Source of the DNA: Komagataella phaffii GS115
Lineage: Eukaryota > Ascomycota > Pichiomycetes > Pichiales > Pichiaceae
Reading direction: 5' to 3'
NCBI RefSeq assembly: GCF_000027005.1
Contig: NC_012965.1
Span: 1,165,001-1,229,000, forward strand
DNA length: 64,000 nt
Positions within the stretch are counted from its first letter, which is position 1; each line of letters opens with the position of its first letter. The notes under the pieces were generated by a model, which did not search any database, was not told the DNA's origin, and saw only the letters and a program-made list of their open reading frames with translations. Position numbers and translations under genes: made by a program. Of the stretch, positions 1 to 8,430 are shown one piece after another.

Positions 1-1
1 T

Positions 2-727
2 TCCAGCTCCCCTCTTCAATTGTGCAACAACCTGAAAATGTTGCCTTTGCTGTTGCACTCTTTAACAAAGTATATTGCTTTCCGTCCAGGTAAAGTGCCC
101 AGTGATCATCGTGCTTATGCTTTGAATTTGTTGGCTTCAAGTCCAATTCAAAGACTGATTAAATTTATCTATCCAACGATTTATTCGCTTCACGATATGG
201 CTGATGAATGCGGATTGCCTGAGGAGCTTGAAGAAACATACGTGAATGAGGCTGGAGAAGAGGTAACTGAACCCATCGATGGAGACATTGTTCTACCTGA
301 GCCTATTAATGACACATCCACGTTGTTAGCTCCTTATGGATTATATCTGATCGATTCAGGCACCGACTTGTTCTTATATGTTGGAGGTGAATCGGTTCCG
401 CAATTACTATTAGATGTATTTGGTGTTGACAATCCAGGTTACATTAAATATGGAAAGAGTGAGCTACCAGAACTGAACAACGAGTTCAACGAACGTCTTA
501 GAAATGTTATTAATCGTGTTAGAGAAGGCAAAGATAGGATTACCTACCAGAACTTGCAAATTGTCATCGGTCAAAGTAAGCAAAGAACGGGCGTACCAGA
601 TAGGATTCAAGAGGACCTCACTCCGTTACGCTTATGGTGTTTCAGCCATCTTGTGGAGGACCGCGTTGGAGGCGGTACTGCTTACAGAGAGTACCTAAAC
701 CAAATCCGTGAAAAACTGTCTTCTTAA
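2..727 (+). CDS. SEC24: COPII coat subunit Sec24, C-terminal part (5' end outside window)
   Basis: The reading frame is open from the first bases of the window, so this is the last 241 residues of a larger protein. Sec24 is the cargo-binding subunit of the COPII coat and sorts membrane proteins at ER exit sites together with Sec23. Visible are the helical segment (LPLLLHSLTKYIAFRPGKVP, then YPTIYSLHDM) and the closing gelsolin-like domain (LLAPYGLYLIDSGTDLFLY, later LRLWCFSHLVED). Paralogues Sfb2 and Sfb3 share this architecture. Sec24 is preferred because the neighbours match the S. cerevisiae SEC24-HPM1 block, although SFB2 sits in the sister block, so this gene is probably the single pre-duplication orthologue of both. 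Confidence 0.88.
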   Translation, partial: SSSPLQLCNNLKMLPLLLHSLTKYIAFRPGKVPSDHRAYALNLLASSPIQRLIKFIYPTIYSLHDMADECGLPEELEETYVNEAGEEVTEPIDGDIVLPEPINDTSTLLAPYGLYLIDSGTDLFLYVGGESVPQLLLDVFGVDNPGYIKYGKSELPELNNEFNERLRNVINRVREGKDRITYQNLQIVIGQSKQRTGVPDRIQEDLTPLRLWCFSHLVEDRVGGGTAYREYLNQIREKLSS

Positions 728-876
728 AGATGGAAGTAAGATAAGAGAAAAAGTTCAGAAGCGAAGTTTTAGACGGTGCTTTGATTGAGCCTATATAGCT
801 AGAAAAAGAGTATTGTCTTACCGACTCAATAGTTTGTAGTATGGTTGTACTTAACTACCTAGTTTTATCTACTTAG

Positions 877-979
877 GGTAGGTGATGCTGGGACAGGTCT
901 TATCGCTGATCCACAACATTAATCAAAACACGACTAGGTCTTTGGGGTAATGCCCTCGAGGTCCAAATCTTCACCTACC
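877..979. repeat. 9-bp perfect inverted repeat with 85-nt interior
   Basis: GGTAGGTGA at 877-885 is the exact reverse complement of TCACCTACC at 971-979. ACA occurs five bases beyond the right arm, and a B-box-like GGTCCAAATC lies just inside it. A tRNA cloverleaf does not form because no D-arm can be drawn. The fold could be the 3' hairpin of an H/ACA RNA, but no H box was found. Confidence 0.4.
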
Positions 980-1195
980 TGTAAACAGTATTCAAGTATC
1001 TGGATCAATATAGTAAGTATTAGAACCCTTTCAATTGGTTGGAAAGAGATTTAAGGGTGTATGTCAATGTTGGAATTCAAATGAAATTTAGTTCAATAAT
1101 TCGACACAAAAGTTGCTAGTTATTTATTATTTCTGGGACGTATGATTGGTTCATTTTGAGGGAAGAAAAGCATTAACGACCCAAAACTGTTCAGT

Positions 1196-1209
1196 GGTCT
1201 TCCGAGACC
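1196..1209. repeat. short hairpin with UNCG-type tetraloop
   Basis: GGTCT (1196-1200) and AGACC (1205-1209) pair around the loop TCCG. In RNA this would be a 5-bp stem closed by a UCCG tetraloop of the stable UNCG class. It lies in the non-coding gap before COX5. It may be chance. Confidence 0.3.
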
Positions 1210-1421
1210 TAAAGGGACTCTAATTGGGAATGCAGATAACCAGTGCAATGCCTTACTCTTAACGTCATTCCAAATTGAGCATTTTAAAGCTTATTTTTTT
1301 TTCTCAAAGGTTATTACCTCACATGAACATTAATTGCTCTTATTCAATGCCAATTAAAAGTGCTTCTTCAAAGTTTCCCCAATGTTTAAGGTTTTGGTGC
1401 AATCTCAAAAGATCAGCCTTC

Positions 1422-1426
1422 CCAAT
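1422..1426 (+). promoter_or_regulatory. CCAAT motif, distal, upstream of COX5
   Basis: The context is CCCAATCA, about 215 bp before the COX5 start. It is a weaker match to the Hap2/3/4/5 site than the proximal copy. Respiratory genes are the classic targets of this factor. Confidence 0.3.
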
Positions 1427-1525
1427 CACTCATCGTCAATTACATTTCCACTACGTTGCTTTGCAGGAATGCTTAACGTGCACCACCCAAGAATAGGTTT
1501 TGGTAGCATGATTTTTTCATTACAA

Positions 1526-1530
1526 CCAAT
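1526..1530 (+). promoter_or_regulatory. CCAAT box (Hap complex site) upstream of COX5
   Basis: The sequence ACCAATCA matches the Hap2/3/4/5 consensus ACCAATNA and lies about 110 bp before the COX5 ATG. The Hap complex activates respiratory genes in yeasts. One of its subunits, HAP5, is encoded at 48159-48980 in this window. Occupancy is inferred. Confidence 0.5.
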
Positions 1531-1639
1531 CAACGTACAGTGTTTTTTTTTACTTTCTGGCGATCATGTGACCCAACTCTTCCCAACCAAAGAATTCTTT
1601 CCACACGTAATCGTAGACTAACCACCCTATAGAACACTA

Positions 1640-2098
1640 ATGTTGAGACAATCCTTTCGCCAACTAACAGCCAAACCTCTGAGCAGAGCCGTGGGAATCA
1701 GATATGCTTCAGCTTTGTCTAACGCTACTGTCACCAACTTAGAAAAGAGATGGGAAGACCTTCCAGAGACTGACCAGAAAGACATCATCTCACAGCTTAG
1801 TGAGAGACAAAAGTTGCCATGGAAAGATCTGACTTTATCAGAGAAGAAGGCTGCTTGGTACATTTCTTTCGGTGAATGGGGTCCAAGAAGACCAGTGCAC
1901 ACTAAGGAGGACAAGTTATACATCTTTTGGGGTACCGTTATTGGAATTGTTATTTCTGCTACCATCTTCGGTGCGTTCCGTTACAACAGAAACGTTCCAA
2001 AGACTATGAACAGAGAATGGCAAGCTGCTTCCGACGAGTACTTGAAATCTAAGAATGCTGAACCATTCACCGGTTACTCTCAAATTCAATCGAAATAG
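1640..2098 (+). CDS. COX5: cytochrome c oxidase subunit 5 (subunit IV), mitochondrial precursor
   Basis: A 152-residue nuclear-encoded subunit of respiratory complex IV in the inner membrane. The N-terminus is basic, lacks acidic residues and ends in a likely cleavage region around RYASA (residues 21-25). The family-diagnostic stretch WYISFGEWGPRRP spans about residues 73-85. A single membrane segment covers about 93-113, and the C-terminus carries MNREWQ and YLKSKNA followed by GYSQIQSK, all very close to yeast Cox5a (153 aa). The start is the first ATG and no intron is seen. S. cerevisiae has COX5A and COX5B as duplicates in two regions that both resemble this locus, so this is probably their single ancestor. 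CCAAT motifs upstream fit Hap control. Confidence 0.95.
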   Translation: MLRQSFRQLTAKPLSRAVGIRYASALSNATVTNLEKRWEDLPETDQKDIISQLSERQKLPWKDLTLSEKKAAWYISFGEWGPRRPVHTKEDKLYIFWGTVIGIVISATIFGAFRYNRNVPKTMNREWQAASDEYLKSKNAEPFTGYSQIQSK

Positions 2099-2425
2099 AT
2101 GTGAACACAAAGAAGACACACAAAGTGATGGAAGTTTCGTATTGTAGTAGATTTCAATACTAGCAAAGTGATAACTTGGTATTTTTATAAGTTTAGGATA
2201 AGCTCTATTTATTCGAATTGATGCATAAGATACGTAAATTGTAGTATCAAATCATGGTGCGTGGGAGGGGACATTTGGGGGATGCTGCGAGTTCTAGTGA
2301 GGGCTGTTGGTTGGGTGCGAGGTGACAGATCTTGAGCCGGTGCGTAGAAAAAAAAATTATTCGGGGACCTGAAAGAAGGTAGAAGACTGAAATCATCCAG
2401 TTTTGGGATAAGTTCGGACTTTTTG
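2099..2425. other. 327-bp gap between COX5 and HPM1
   Basis: This should contain the COX5 3' end and the HPM1 promoter. An A-run lies near 2348, and I see no gene or strong motif in it. Confidence 0.5.
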
Positions 2426-3502
2426 ATGTCTTTTTCTTTCAACTTTCATGATGAGGAAGCTGACAGCAATATTTCGGCATCAGATCAAACGAATGCTCTC
2501 TCAAATTACGAGCCTGCAATCGAGCCAGAGCTAGTTGATCTGGAACTGCTGTTGGAGTCATTGGTTGGGAAAAGACTGACATATGAAGAAGTAAACATAT
2601 CAGGTCGCTACAAAGTCTTTAGAAGAGAATTCTCAGATGTGAAACATCAACTCATGATGGAAGACGACTCTTCGAACGAAGAGGTTCAAATATTGTTAGG
2701 GCAAACTAATGAAGACCTTCGATCTAATGTTTACGAAGGAGGCTTAAAGTCATGGGAATGTGCTTATGACGTTGTCGATTTTATCAAGAACGAAGACAAT
2801 CAGCTGTTTCCCAGTTCTAATGGGCTGAACGTCATCGAAATTGGATGTGGAACCTCTCTGCCAACCTGCAGTATTCTGGAAGACTTACTAAACACGTCAA
2901 ACACAGAAACTAACATTACCCTCACCGACTATAATGCACCAGTATTGCGTCTTGTCACGGTGCCTAACTTGATAATTAACTGGGCTTTAAAGAAACTAGA
3001 ACCGTCACGGTTGAAGGAGTTACAACAAGCAAAAACAGAAGCAGCACCTGGAATCATAATTGAAGAACCCATCAGGGATGGTGAGATTTTTCTTTCTAGA
3101 GGCATAATAAGAAATTTCTTGGAAGACCTGACCGCTCATCACGTAACACTTAACTTGATCTCAGGAGGATGGAGTGAGAAATTTCTTCGACTTGTGAAAC
3201 TTTCCCTGAACAAAAGCATTCAAAACACATTGATCATCACATCAGAAACAATCTACCAGCCTAAGATGCTACCAGTGATATCAGAGATTCTAATTGAGTT
3301 GACTACTACCGCTCCAAATACCAAAACTATAGTGGCAGCAAAAGATATCTATTTCGGAGTTGGAGGCTCCGTGGTTGATTTCACTTCATACCTAGACTCT
3401 CAGATTAGAAAACGGTCTCTTGACTTGCATTATCAGGTCCAAAGATTGACAGATGTGCCTCGTTCCTTGATTCGTCTAAGTAACAGTAAGTGCTCTACAT
3501 AA
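2426..3502 (+). CDS. HPM1: protein-histidine N-methyltransferase Hpm1
   Basis: A 358-residue SAM-dependent methyltransferase. In S. cerevisiae it modifies one histidine of ribosomal protein uL3 (Rpl3) and affects 60S assembly and translation. Diagnostic motifs are YEGGLKSWEC (about 103-112), the SAM-binding VIEIGCGTSLP (about 136-146) and LTDYN (about 166-170), followed by VTVPNLIINWA. Near the end, TSETIYQP and YVAAKDIYFGVGGS-like sequence (AAKDIYFGVGGS here) match the yeast protein. The start is the ATG giving MSFSFNF, which is nearly the same as the yeast N-terminus MSFSFGF. A TTG one codon upstream is not used. The gene lies in the order SEC24-COX5-HPM1, the S. cerevisiae chromosome IX neighbourhood. 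Confidence 0.93.
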   Translation: MSFSFNFHDEEADSNISASDQTNALSNYEPAIEPELVDLELLLESLVGKRLTYEEVNISGRYKVFRREFSDVKHQLMMEDDSSNEEVQILLGQTNEDLRSNVYEGGLKSWECAYDVVDFIKNEDNQLFPSSNGLNVIEIGCGTSLPTCSILEDLLNTSNTETNITLTDYNAPVLRLVTVPNLIINWALKKLEPSRLKELQQAKTEAAPGIIIEEPIRDGEIFLSRGIIRNFLEDLTAHHVTLNLISGGWSEKFLRLVKLSLNKSIQNTLIITSETIYQPKMLPVISEILIELTTTAPNTKTIVAAKDIYFGVGGSVVDFTSYLDSQIRKRSLDLHYQVQRLTDVPRSLIRLSNSKCST

Positions 3503-3624
3503 GTATTTAGCGAAAGACCTTTGCTGAGTATACTGGAAGGAGATTCCTAGTAAGATTGCAATATAAATTTCCATTTCCTCCACTCTGTCTTGTTTCTTTT
3601 ACATTTTCAGAAACCACGAGCCAG

Positions 3625-4752
3625 ATGTCTTTGGAGGACTTTGACGGTTTCTTGAGTCAATCTTTTGTTGCTGAGAAATTTGCCAATGACCTTTTGTTGG
3701 CAACAAATAACGTTGATGACGATAATCTGGACATTTTGACTTCACCTAAACGATTGAGCTTCGATATAAAGGAGTTACAAGACTTACTAGCAAGATTTGT
3801 TTCTTCAAATAGCACACGCTTGGTCACACAGCTATCGCACATTTCTGAATTAAAGAAGACACACGAGGGGTTGAATGTTCGTCAAATTAACTCAAGTTTC
3901 AAGCGATTGAAAAACGACTTTATAATCCCCTACGACGACGCACTGAAATTGTATAGCGCTTTAAAAAGGATTCATGCCACATCAAACCTTCTGAGGAATG
4001 CAAGTTATTATGTTTTCCTGCTTCAACAACTGGAATCCATCTTCGACCAAAATGAGTTTGATAAACCTCCATTTAATGATCTTGTCAAATTTACACAAAT
4101 TTCCACCAATTTAGATCTTCACGTCCAAGATGCTTCAAGTCTAATGTCACTTCAATTAGTGAAAGATTATCAACCAGTGCATAGAAAACGAACAGTGTTT
4201 ATCGTAGATATTGCATCTACACTTCTATCTCAAATTACAGCAGATTCATCCAAACAGAGTATTGCTAATATATGCTTCACGCTGGCCACTCTTGCCGATA
4301 ACAATTTCCTAAATTGTATTCAGTCATTATTGGATGACTATACGTCCAAATCCTCACAAGCAATCGTTAAAACTCTGACCTCACCAAAAACCATCGTGAG
4401 CAGTATGGAGAAAGTGTCACATCTTGCCAAAGCGATATACCATCTTTCTAAATACATGCAGGAGACACCCTTTCCCAAATTATCACAAACTTATGATCAA
4501 TACTGCCAAGAGAAACTCAACTACAACAGCGACCTATTTACGCATTTCTGGAGGCAAGTAGCTTTGTTTATCGGACCAAAATTCAGAGAAACGATTAGCA
4601 GAGGTGGTCCCGTAGCCAAGGCGTTGAAGAAAAGCTCTCAGCAATACAAGCTGGCCTTAACTAATGGAATCATTCAATCTGGAGATGATATTACCGAGAA
4701 TAGTATTCCTGTTACAATGATGATTAATGCTATTAGGGTATTGAATGGCTAA
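3625..4752 (+). CDS. COG5: conserved oligomeric Golgi complex subunit 5
   Basis: A 375-residue protein (yeast Cog5 is about 403) of the lobe-B half of the COG tether, which captures retrograde vesicles at the Golgi. The N-terminal part (FDGFLSQSF, then ISELKKTHEGLNVRQINSSF and the IIPYDDALKLYSALKRI segment leading into LLRNASYYVFLLQQLE) follows the Cog5 pattern of amphipathic helices preceding a leucine-rich helical bundle. The start is the ATG giving MSLEDFDGF. The frame runs open some 69 nt further upstream without an ATG. Identity rests on helical pattern plus position next to the YNL050C-like gene, COX5 and SEC24, as on S. cerevisiae chromosome XIV. No catalytic motif is expected. Confidence 0.82.
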   Translation: MSLEDFDGFLSQSFVAEKFANDLLLATNNVDDDNLDILTSPKRLSFDIKELQDLLARFVSSNSTRLVTQLSHISELKKTHEGLNVRQINSSFKRLKNDFIIPYDDALKLYSALKRIHATSNLLRNASYYVFLLQQLESIFDQNEFDKPPFNDLVKFTQISTNLDLHVQDASSLMSLQLVKDYQPVHRKRTVFIVDIASTLLSQITADSSKQSIANICFTLATLADNNFLNCIQSLLDDYTSKSSQAIVKTLTSPKTIVSSMEKVSHLAKAIYHLSKYMQETPFPKLSQTYDQYCQEKLNYNSDLFTHFWRQVALFIGPKFRETISRGGPVAKALKKSSQQYKLALTNGIIQSGDDITENSIPVTMMINAIRVLNG

Positions 4753-4760
4753 TTATAAAC

Positions 4761-5522
4761 TTATTCTGTTCTAAATTGGGGTTTGCTCTTTGAGCCTTTT
4801 TCGTATGATTTTGAGTTGAACGTAGTCTTTTGTTTCATTCTGGATATTTGATTATGAGACCCAAAAGATTTTGCCTGAAATGGTCTTTTTTGTCTTTCTT
4901 CAAACTTTTCCTTCCTCTCCTTTTCTTCCAAAATCTTTCTCTCTTCTTTCCTTTTATCGCATTCCAACTTATTCATTCTTTTTCGTTTACCAGGTCTATG
5001 TCTCTTTTTCTTTCTGGAAAGCACTTCCTCAATATCACGATTAAACTGATCCAAATCTACCAGTCTCTTCTTACTGAATACTATGTCCTTAGATCCTTGA
5101 ATAATCTCCTCGGCAGTGACAACAACCTGTTTGAATTGGTTTTTTAATTTGTCATCGTACTGGACGAAATAATAGCTATCGGGTCTTTTTTGAATAACTG
5201 TATCTTCTGAAGGTTCTCTTAATGAAACCTTTTTCATTTCTTGACTCCTGCCTCGTTCTTCAACGGTTGTTGAACTGGTAATAGAAAATAGCGGAAATGC
5301 AAATTCTTCATCAACTTCTTTGTTTTCTTTCTCTTTGGCAGGTTCATCTTCCTGGTTCACATCTACTATATCAAAATCTAGATCGGGAGCCTGATACTCT
5401 GTCTCTGACAAAGACTCATCTTCAGACTCATTGCATAGTTGAGCCCTTGATACTCTAACAGGTTAGCATTAGTTTATGAAGAGTTTCGTATAGAACCTAG
5501 TTACCTACCTTATCTCTGACAT
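4761..5522 (-). CDS. YNL050C-like protein of unknown function, two exons
   Basis: The coding sequence is a 14-nt exon at 5509-5522 plus an exon at 4761-5454 (235 aa). The large frame has no usable ATG near its beginning. Splicing from AG/GTAGGT to TTAG/A joins ATG TCA GAG ATA AG to the frame and gives MSEIRVSRAQLCNE, then MSETEYQ-type acidic sequence. A branch-like TGCTAAC lies just before the acceptor. The protein has an acidic N-terminus, a conserved-looking FPLFSITS and SYYFVQYDDKLKNQFKQ core, and a highly basic helical C-terminus (KKKRHRPGKRKRMNKLE onward) suggesting nuclear or RNA-linked work. It probably belongs to the fungal DUF2011-type family. The S. cerevisiae neighbour of COG5, YNL050C, also has an intron. 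Function is unknown. Confidence 0.75.
5455..5508 (-). other. 54-nt intron in the YNL050C-like gene
   Basis: On the minus strand the donor is GTAGGT (5508-5503), the branch-like TGCTAAC is at 5468-5462 and the acceptor is TTAG ending at 5455. Removal keeps the frame exactly. An alternative acceptor (CAAG, nine bases further) is also in frame and would delete three residues. Confidence 0.7.
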
Positions 5523-5643
5523 TTTTCGTTTTCTCAGTAGTCGTGTTAAAGTATTTTAGATGTAATAATCACCCTCGGCTGAATTCAGTTTAATTAGTAT
5601 TAGGTAATATAGATACATAGTATACAGGAAATATTAAATGGTG

Positions 5644-8187
5644 TTACAAAGTTGGAGGGGCATGTAACAGTCCTTCAACACATGGTCTTTTGCGAAATGA
5701 AAACGGAACTGAAGATAAATCTTGCCCTGTATGTGTAGCAGTGGTTCCATTAGTTCGACTGCTGTCGGTACTATTTGCAATTGAAGGCCTTGACAAATCT
5801 GAAGGCCGAGACCTACTCAACGAAAATTTAACTTTAGTCAAATGTTTCTTTACTATTGAATCTTCAGAGATAGAGTGTTCCAAAAAGTGGAAAATCTGGG
5901 AGCTTTTAACCCAATTTAGCTTCAGATTGTTGAATAGTTTCTCACCATCTTCATAGAGATTGATCTTCTCCTCAATGGAGTAAGATTTCTTATGGTCGTA
6001 ACCAATGATTGGAAAAAGAATATTCCATACCTTAGGCTTATCTTCATGGCCAATGAGCCTAATATCAGAAAAGTGCTGCTGCTGGTAAAAACCTTCTTTG
6101 CCAAAAAGAAGCATAACTTGTAAGTCTATACACCATTCTTCGCCCTCAATATCAGTGAGGTATAGTGGTAAGTAATGTAAGGCTGCCTGGGGGTCATAAT
6201 TGTTACCAAATTTGGCTGCTCTCAAGCCTACTGGGTAGTGTTGTCTAATTTCCTTTCTTCTACTAATTTCCTTCTGAACGGTTTCTTTCTCCTTCTTTTT
6301 CATTGCTTCTTGTTGCTCTCTCTGGGCTTCTTCTTTTGCGCGTTGTTTTTTCAATTTGGCCAACTCCTCTGCTTGTTTTCTATCGTACTCTTTCTTTTGT
6401 TGTGCTTCTGAAATGCGATTCATAATTTCTTGTTGCTTCTTCTTCCGTCTTTCTTCTTGCTGTTGTTTGTACGTTTCTCTTTGGGCAGCTTCCTCTTTCT
6501 CCTTCTCTAGTTTAAGCTTCATCTGCTCGGGCGTAAGCTCAATCTTGGCAGGAATGTCAGGAGATTGAATGACTGATGACGCAAGTTCTCTAGGGGTTTG
6601 AATAACAGACACAGGTTCCGATTTATGTGCCGATAATTTGGGACTTGAAATCGCAGAGTCTTTGGAAGGGACCACGGGGGATGTTTTTCTTGATGATAAA
6701 ACTGGAGCCTGAACGGAAGTTGCTCTTGCTTTACTATAATCATCCTTAGGTATTGGTTTAGAGTTACTAGTTGGTGAGTTTCTTATGGTGGCGGCAGACC
6801 CGGGTAAAATTGGTTTTCCAGTAGTATCAGATTCCCGTCTGGTTGAGTTGGTTTGAGCTGATCGGGCTGTTGGAGAATCAGCTTTAGGTTCTATCGTAGA
6901 GTTGGTTTTCACTTTCTTTACCCCCCTGGTAGTGGAGGAATCTGCCTCCCTCTTTGCTGAAATCTCTTCCTTTTTCACTATCTGTTTTTCAGTACCATCC
7001 CCGTGCTTATCAATACTTACTTTGATCAAATTGATTTCATCACTATCAACTACGGGTCCATTAGAAGCATAATCTATCAATGTGTTGCCCAGTTCATCTG
7101 TCATTCTTGGATCAGCATGTTCCAATAGTATTCTCGTACAATTAATATGCCCTCTTCCAACAGTGTACATAAGAGGAGTCAATCCTGCTGCATCCCTGGT
7201 GTTGATGAATTTAGGCCCGGATACACCCAGAATAATTGAAATTACTTCTTCGTGGCCCCGATAACCTGCAATGGACAATTGTTCTGGTTTTTGATCGGAA
7301 AATATGAGGTCTTTGCCAACAAATTCGACATTACCAATGTAGGTTTGTTTTAATAGTTTGTCTTTCAGATTCCAAGAACTTACTCCTACATCAACAACCT
7401 TTCTTGTAGTATCTGAAATGTCTTGGTGTAAACTCTTTTGTTTCTCATGGTATTCCTTTAAGATCTCAATAATACGTTTGGCATCTGGAGTGTCCAGCTT
7501 CTCGGCCGATGAGAGCGCTGTGTCATTACTGGTGTTCACAATAAGAGGGTTAGCACCTTTCTTCAATAACGTTCTGACAACCTCAACGTGCCCATTTGCT
7601 GCTGCATCAATCAATGGAGTATCTTTATCAACAGAAAGTGCATCTATGAATGCTCCATGCTGCAAAAGTAATTCCACAATCTCAAGATGACCATTCAATG
7701 AAGCCTCGTGAAGAGCAGTAATACCCGCATAATCTTTATCGTTTACACGGGCACCGTTTGTTAAGCATGCCATTACTTCTGCTAATCTGCCCTTTTCGCA
7801 AGCTTTCTGTAGTTTGGTTCTTCCATTGGCATCTCTTAACGACACTTTTCGATTACTGGTCTTGGGTGAAATAGATCTAGAAGAAGGTGTGCTTCGATTT
7901 TTTGCTACCGTGACAGAAGCGTTTGCAGAACTCTTTGAGTTGGAGCGATTACGTGACTTGTCATATTCCAGTTTCCGTATTAATCTGCGCCCTCTCTTGG
8001 AAGGCCTTGGGGGAGAATCGGCTATGTCAGTCTCTGCTTCTGAATCTGAGGAGTTTATCCCTGGAGTATTTCTCCTCGAAGACACTACAGGACCACTTTC
8101 CTCGTCCGATCCATTCGATTGGTCATTTAAAGATGGCCGAATAGATGCGGAGTCATTTGTAGACACATGTCCATCCGCTGACGACAT
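5644..8187 (-). CDS. HOS4: ankyrin-repeat subunit of the Set3 histone deacetylase complex
   Basis: An 847-residue protein matching Hos4. In yeast Hos4 belongs to Set3C with Set3, Snt1, Sif2, Hos2, Hst1 and Cpr1, which represses transcription in response to H3K4 dimethylation. Ser/Arg-rich sequence fills the first 110 residues. Ankyrin repeats follow at about 120-230 (GRTKLQKACEKGRLAEV, ITALHEASLNGHLEIVELLL, TPLIDAAANGHVEVVRTLL), with a second pair near 305-385. Then come a Ser/Pro/Lys linker, a long charged coiled coil (about 555-650) and a folded C-terminal region with YWxx-like hydrophobic patches. The start is the ATG giving MSSADGH, because upstream codons of the frame include only TTG. 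Position next to HPM1 and the phosphatase matches YIL110W-YIL113W. Confidence 0.9.
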   Translation of the reverse strand: MSSADGHVSTNDSASIRPSLNDQSNGSDEESGPVVSSRRNTPGINSSDSEAETDIADSPPRPSKRGRRLIRKLEYDKSRNRSNSKSSANASVTVAKNRSTPSSRSISPKTSNRKVSLRDANGRTKLQKACEKGRLAEVMACLTNGARVNDKDYAGITALHEASLNGHLEIVELLLQHGAFIDALSVDKDTPLIDAAANGHVEVVRTLLKKGANPLIVNTSNDTALSSAEKLDTPDAKRIIEILKEYHEKQKSLHQDISDTTRKVVDVGVSSWNLKDKLLKQTYIGNVEFVGKDLIFSDQKPEQLSIAGYRGHEEVISIILGVSGPKFINTRDAAGLTPLMYTVGRGHINCTRILLEHADPRMTDELGNTLIDYASNGPVVDSDEINLIKVSIDKHGDGTEKQIVKKEEISAKREADSSTTRGVKKVKTNSTIEPKADSPTARSAQTNSTRRESDTTGKPILPGSAATIRNSPTSNSKPIPKDDYSKARATSVQAPVLSSRKTSPVVPSKDSAISSPKLSAHKSEPVSVIQTPRELASSVIQSPDIPAKIELTPEQMKLKLEKEKEEAAQRETYKQQQEERRKKKQQEIMNRISEAQQKKEYDRKQAEELAKLKKQRAKEEAQREQQEAMKKKEKETVQKEISRRKEIRQHYPVGLRAAKFGNNYDPQAALHYLPLYLTDIEGEEWCIDLQVMLLFGKEGFYQQQHFSDIRLIGHEDKPKVWNILFPIIGYDHKKSYSIEEKINLYEDGEKLFNNLKLNWVKSSQIFHFLEHSISEDSIVKKHLTKVKFSLSRSRPSDLSRPSIANSTDSSRTNGTTATHTGQDLSSVPFSFRKRPCVEGLLHAPPTL

Positions 8188-8430
8188 TAATGATAATAAT
8201 GTTCTTGTTGGAGGAAGCAAATCGTTTAGTGAGCGAATCTTTGGAAAACAGTTATACTACTAACTCGTTTGGAAAGGCTCGAAGGAAAAATTGACACCTG
8301 CTGTCCACGAGATTTTGACGTGGAGGAGAGTGAAATTCCGTCTGTCTCAAGATTGAAATAAGAGCACAACAAGCAGATTAAAAGACTCGCATTACGTTCG
8401 ACAACGTTCAATTATATGTAAGCTTGACAC

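Larger units (their letters stand above)
728..1639. other. 912-bp gap between SEC24 and COX5
   Basis: No convincing gene is visible. Short frames around 1275-1621 have no recognisable protein character. The stretch holds a TATA-like CCTATATAG near 789, a 9-bp inverted repeat at 877-885/971-979, a small hairpin with a UNCG-type loop at 1196-1209, a T-run near 1293, and two CCAAT motifs close to COX5. The structures are discussed as a possible RNA gene but are not strong enough to call one. Confidence 0.6.

Noticed and set aside
876..981. tRNA-like fold (7-bp acceptor, T-arm-like segment, B-box-like GGTCCAAATC)
   Set aside because: No D-arm can be formed, the T-loop lacks the second T, and there is no Pol III T-run nearby. 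Kept only as an inverted repeat.
1275..1621. Short plus-strand frames before COX5
   Set aside because: No protein-like composition, they overlap each other, and they lie in promoter DNA with CCAAT motifs.
3487..3610. Intron at the 3' end of HPM1 (GTAAGT to TTTTCAG)
   Set aside because: There is no branch-point sequence, and the unspliced end already matches the family length. The spliced frame would run into COG5.
8226..8411. Small minus-strand frame upstream of HOS4
   Set aside because: No ATG-based gene structure or similarity; it lies in the MSG5/HOS4 spacer.
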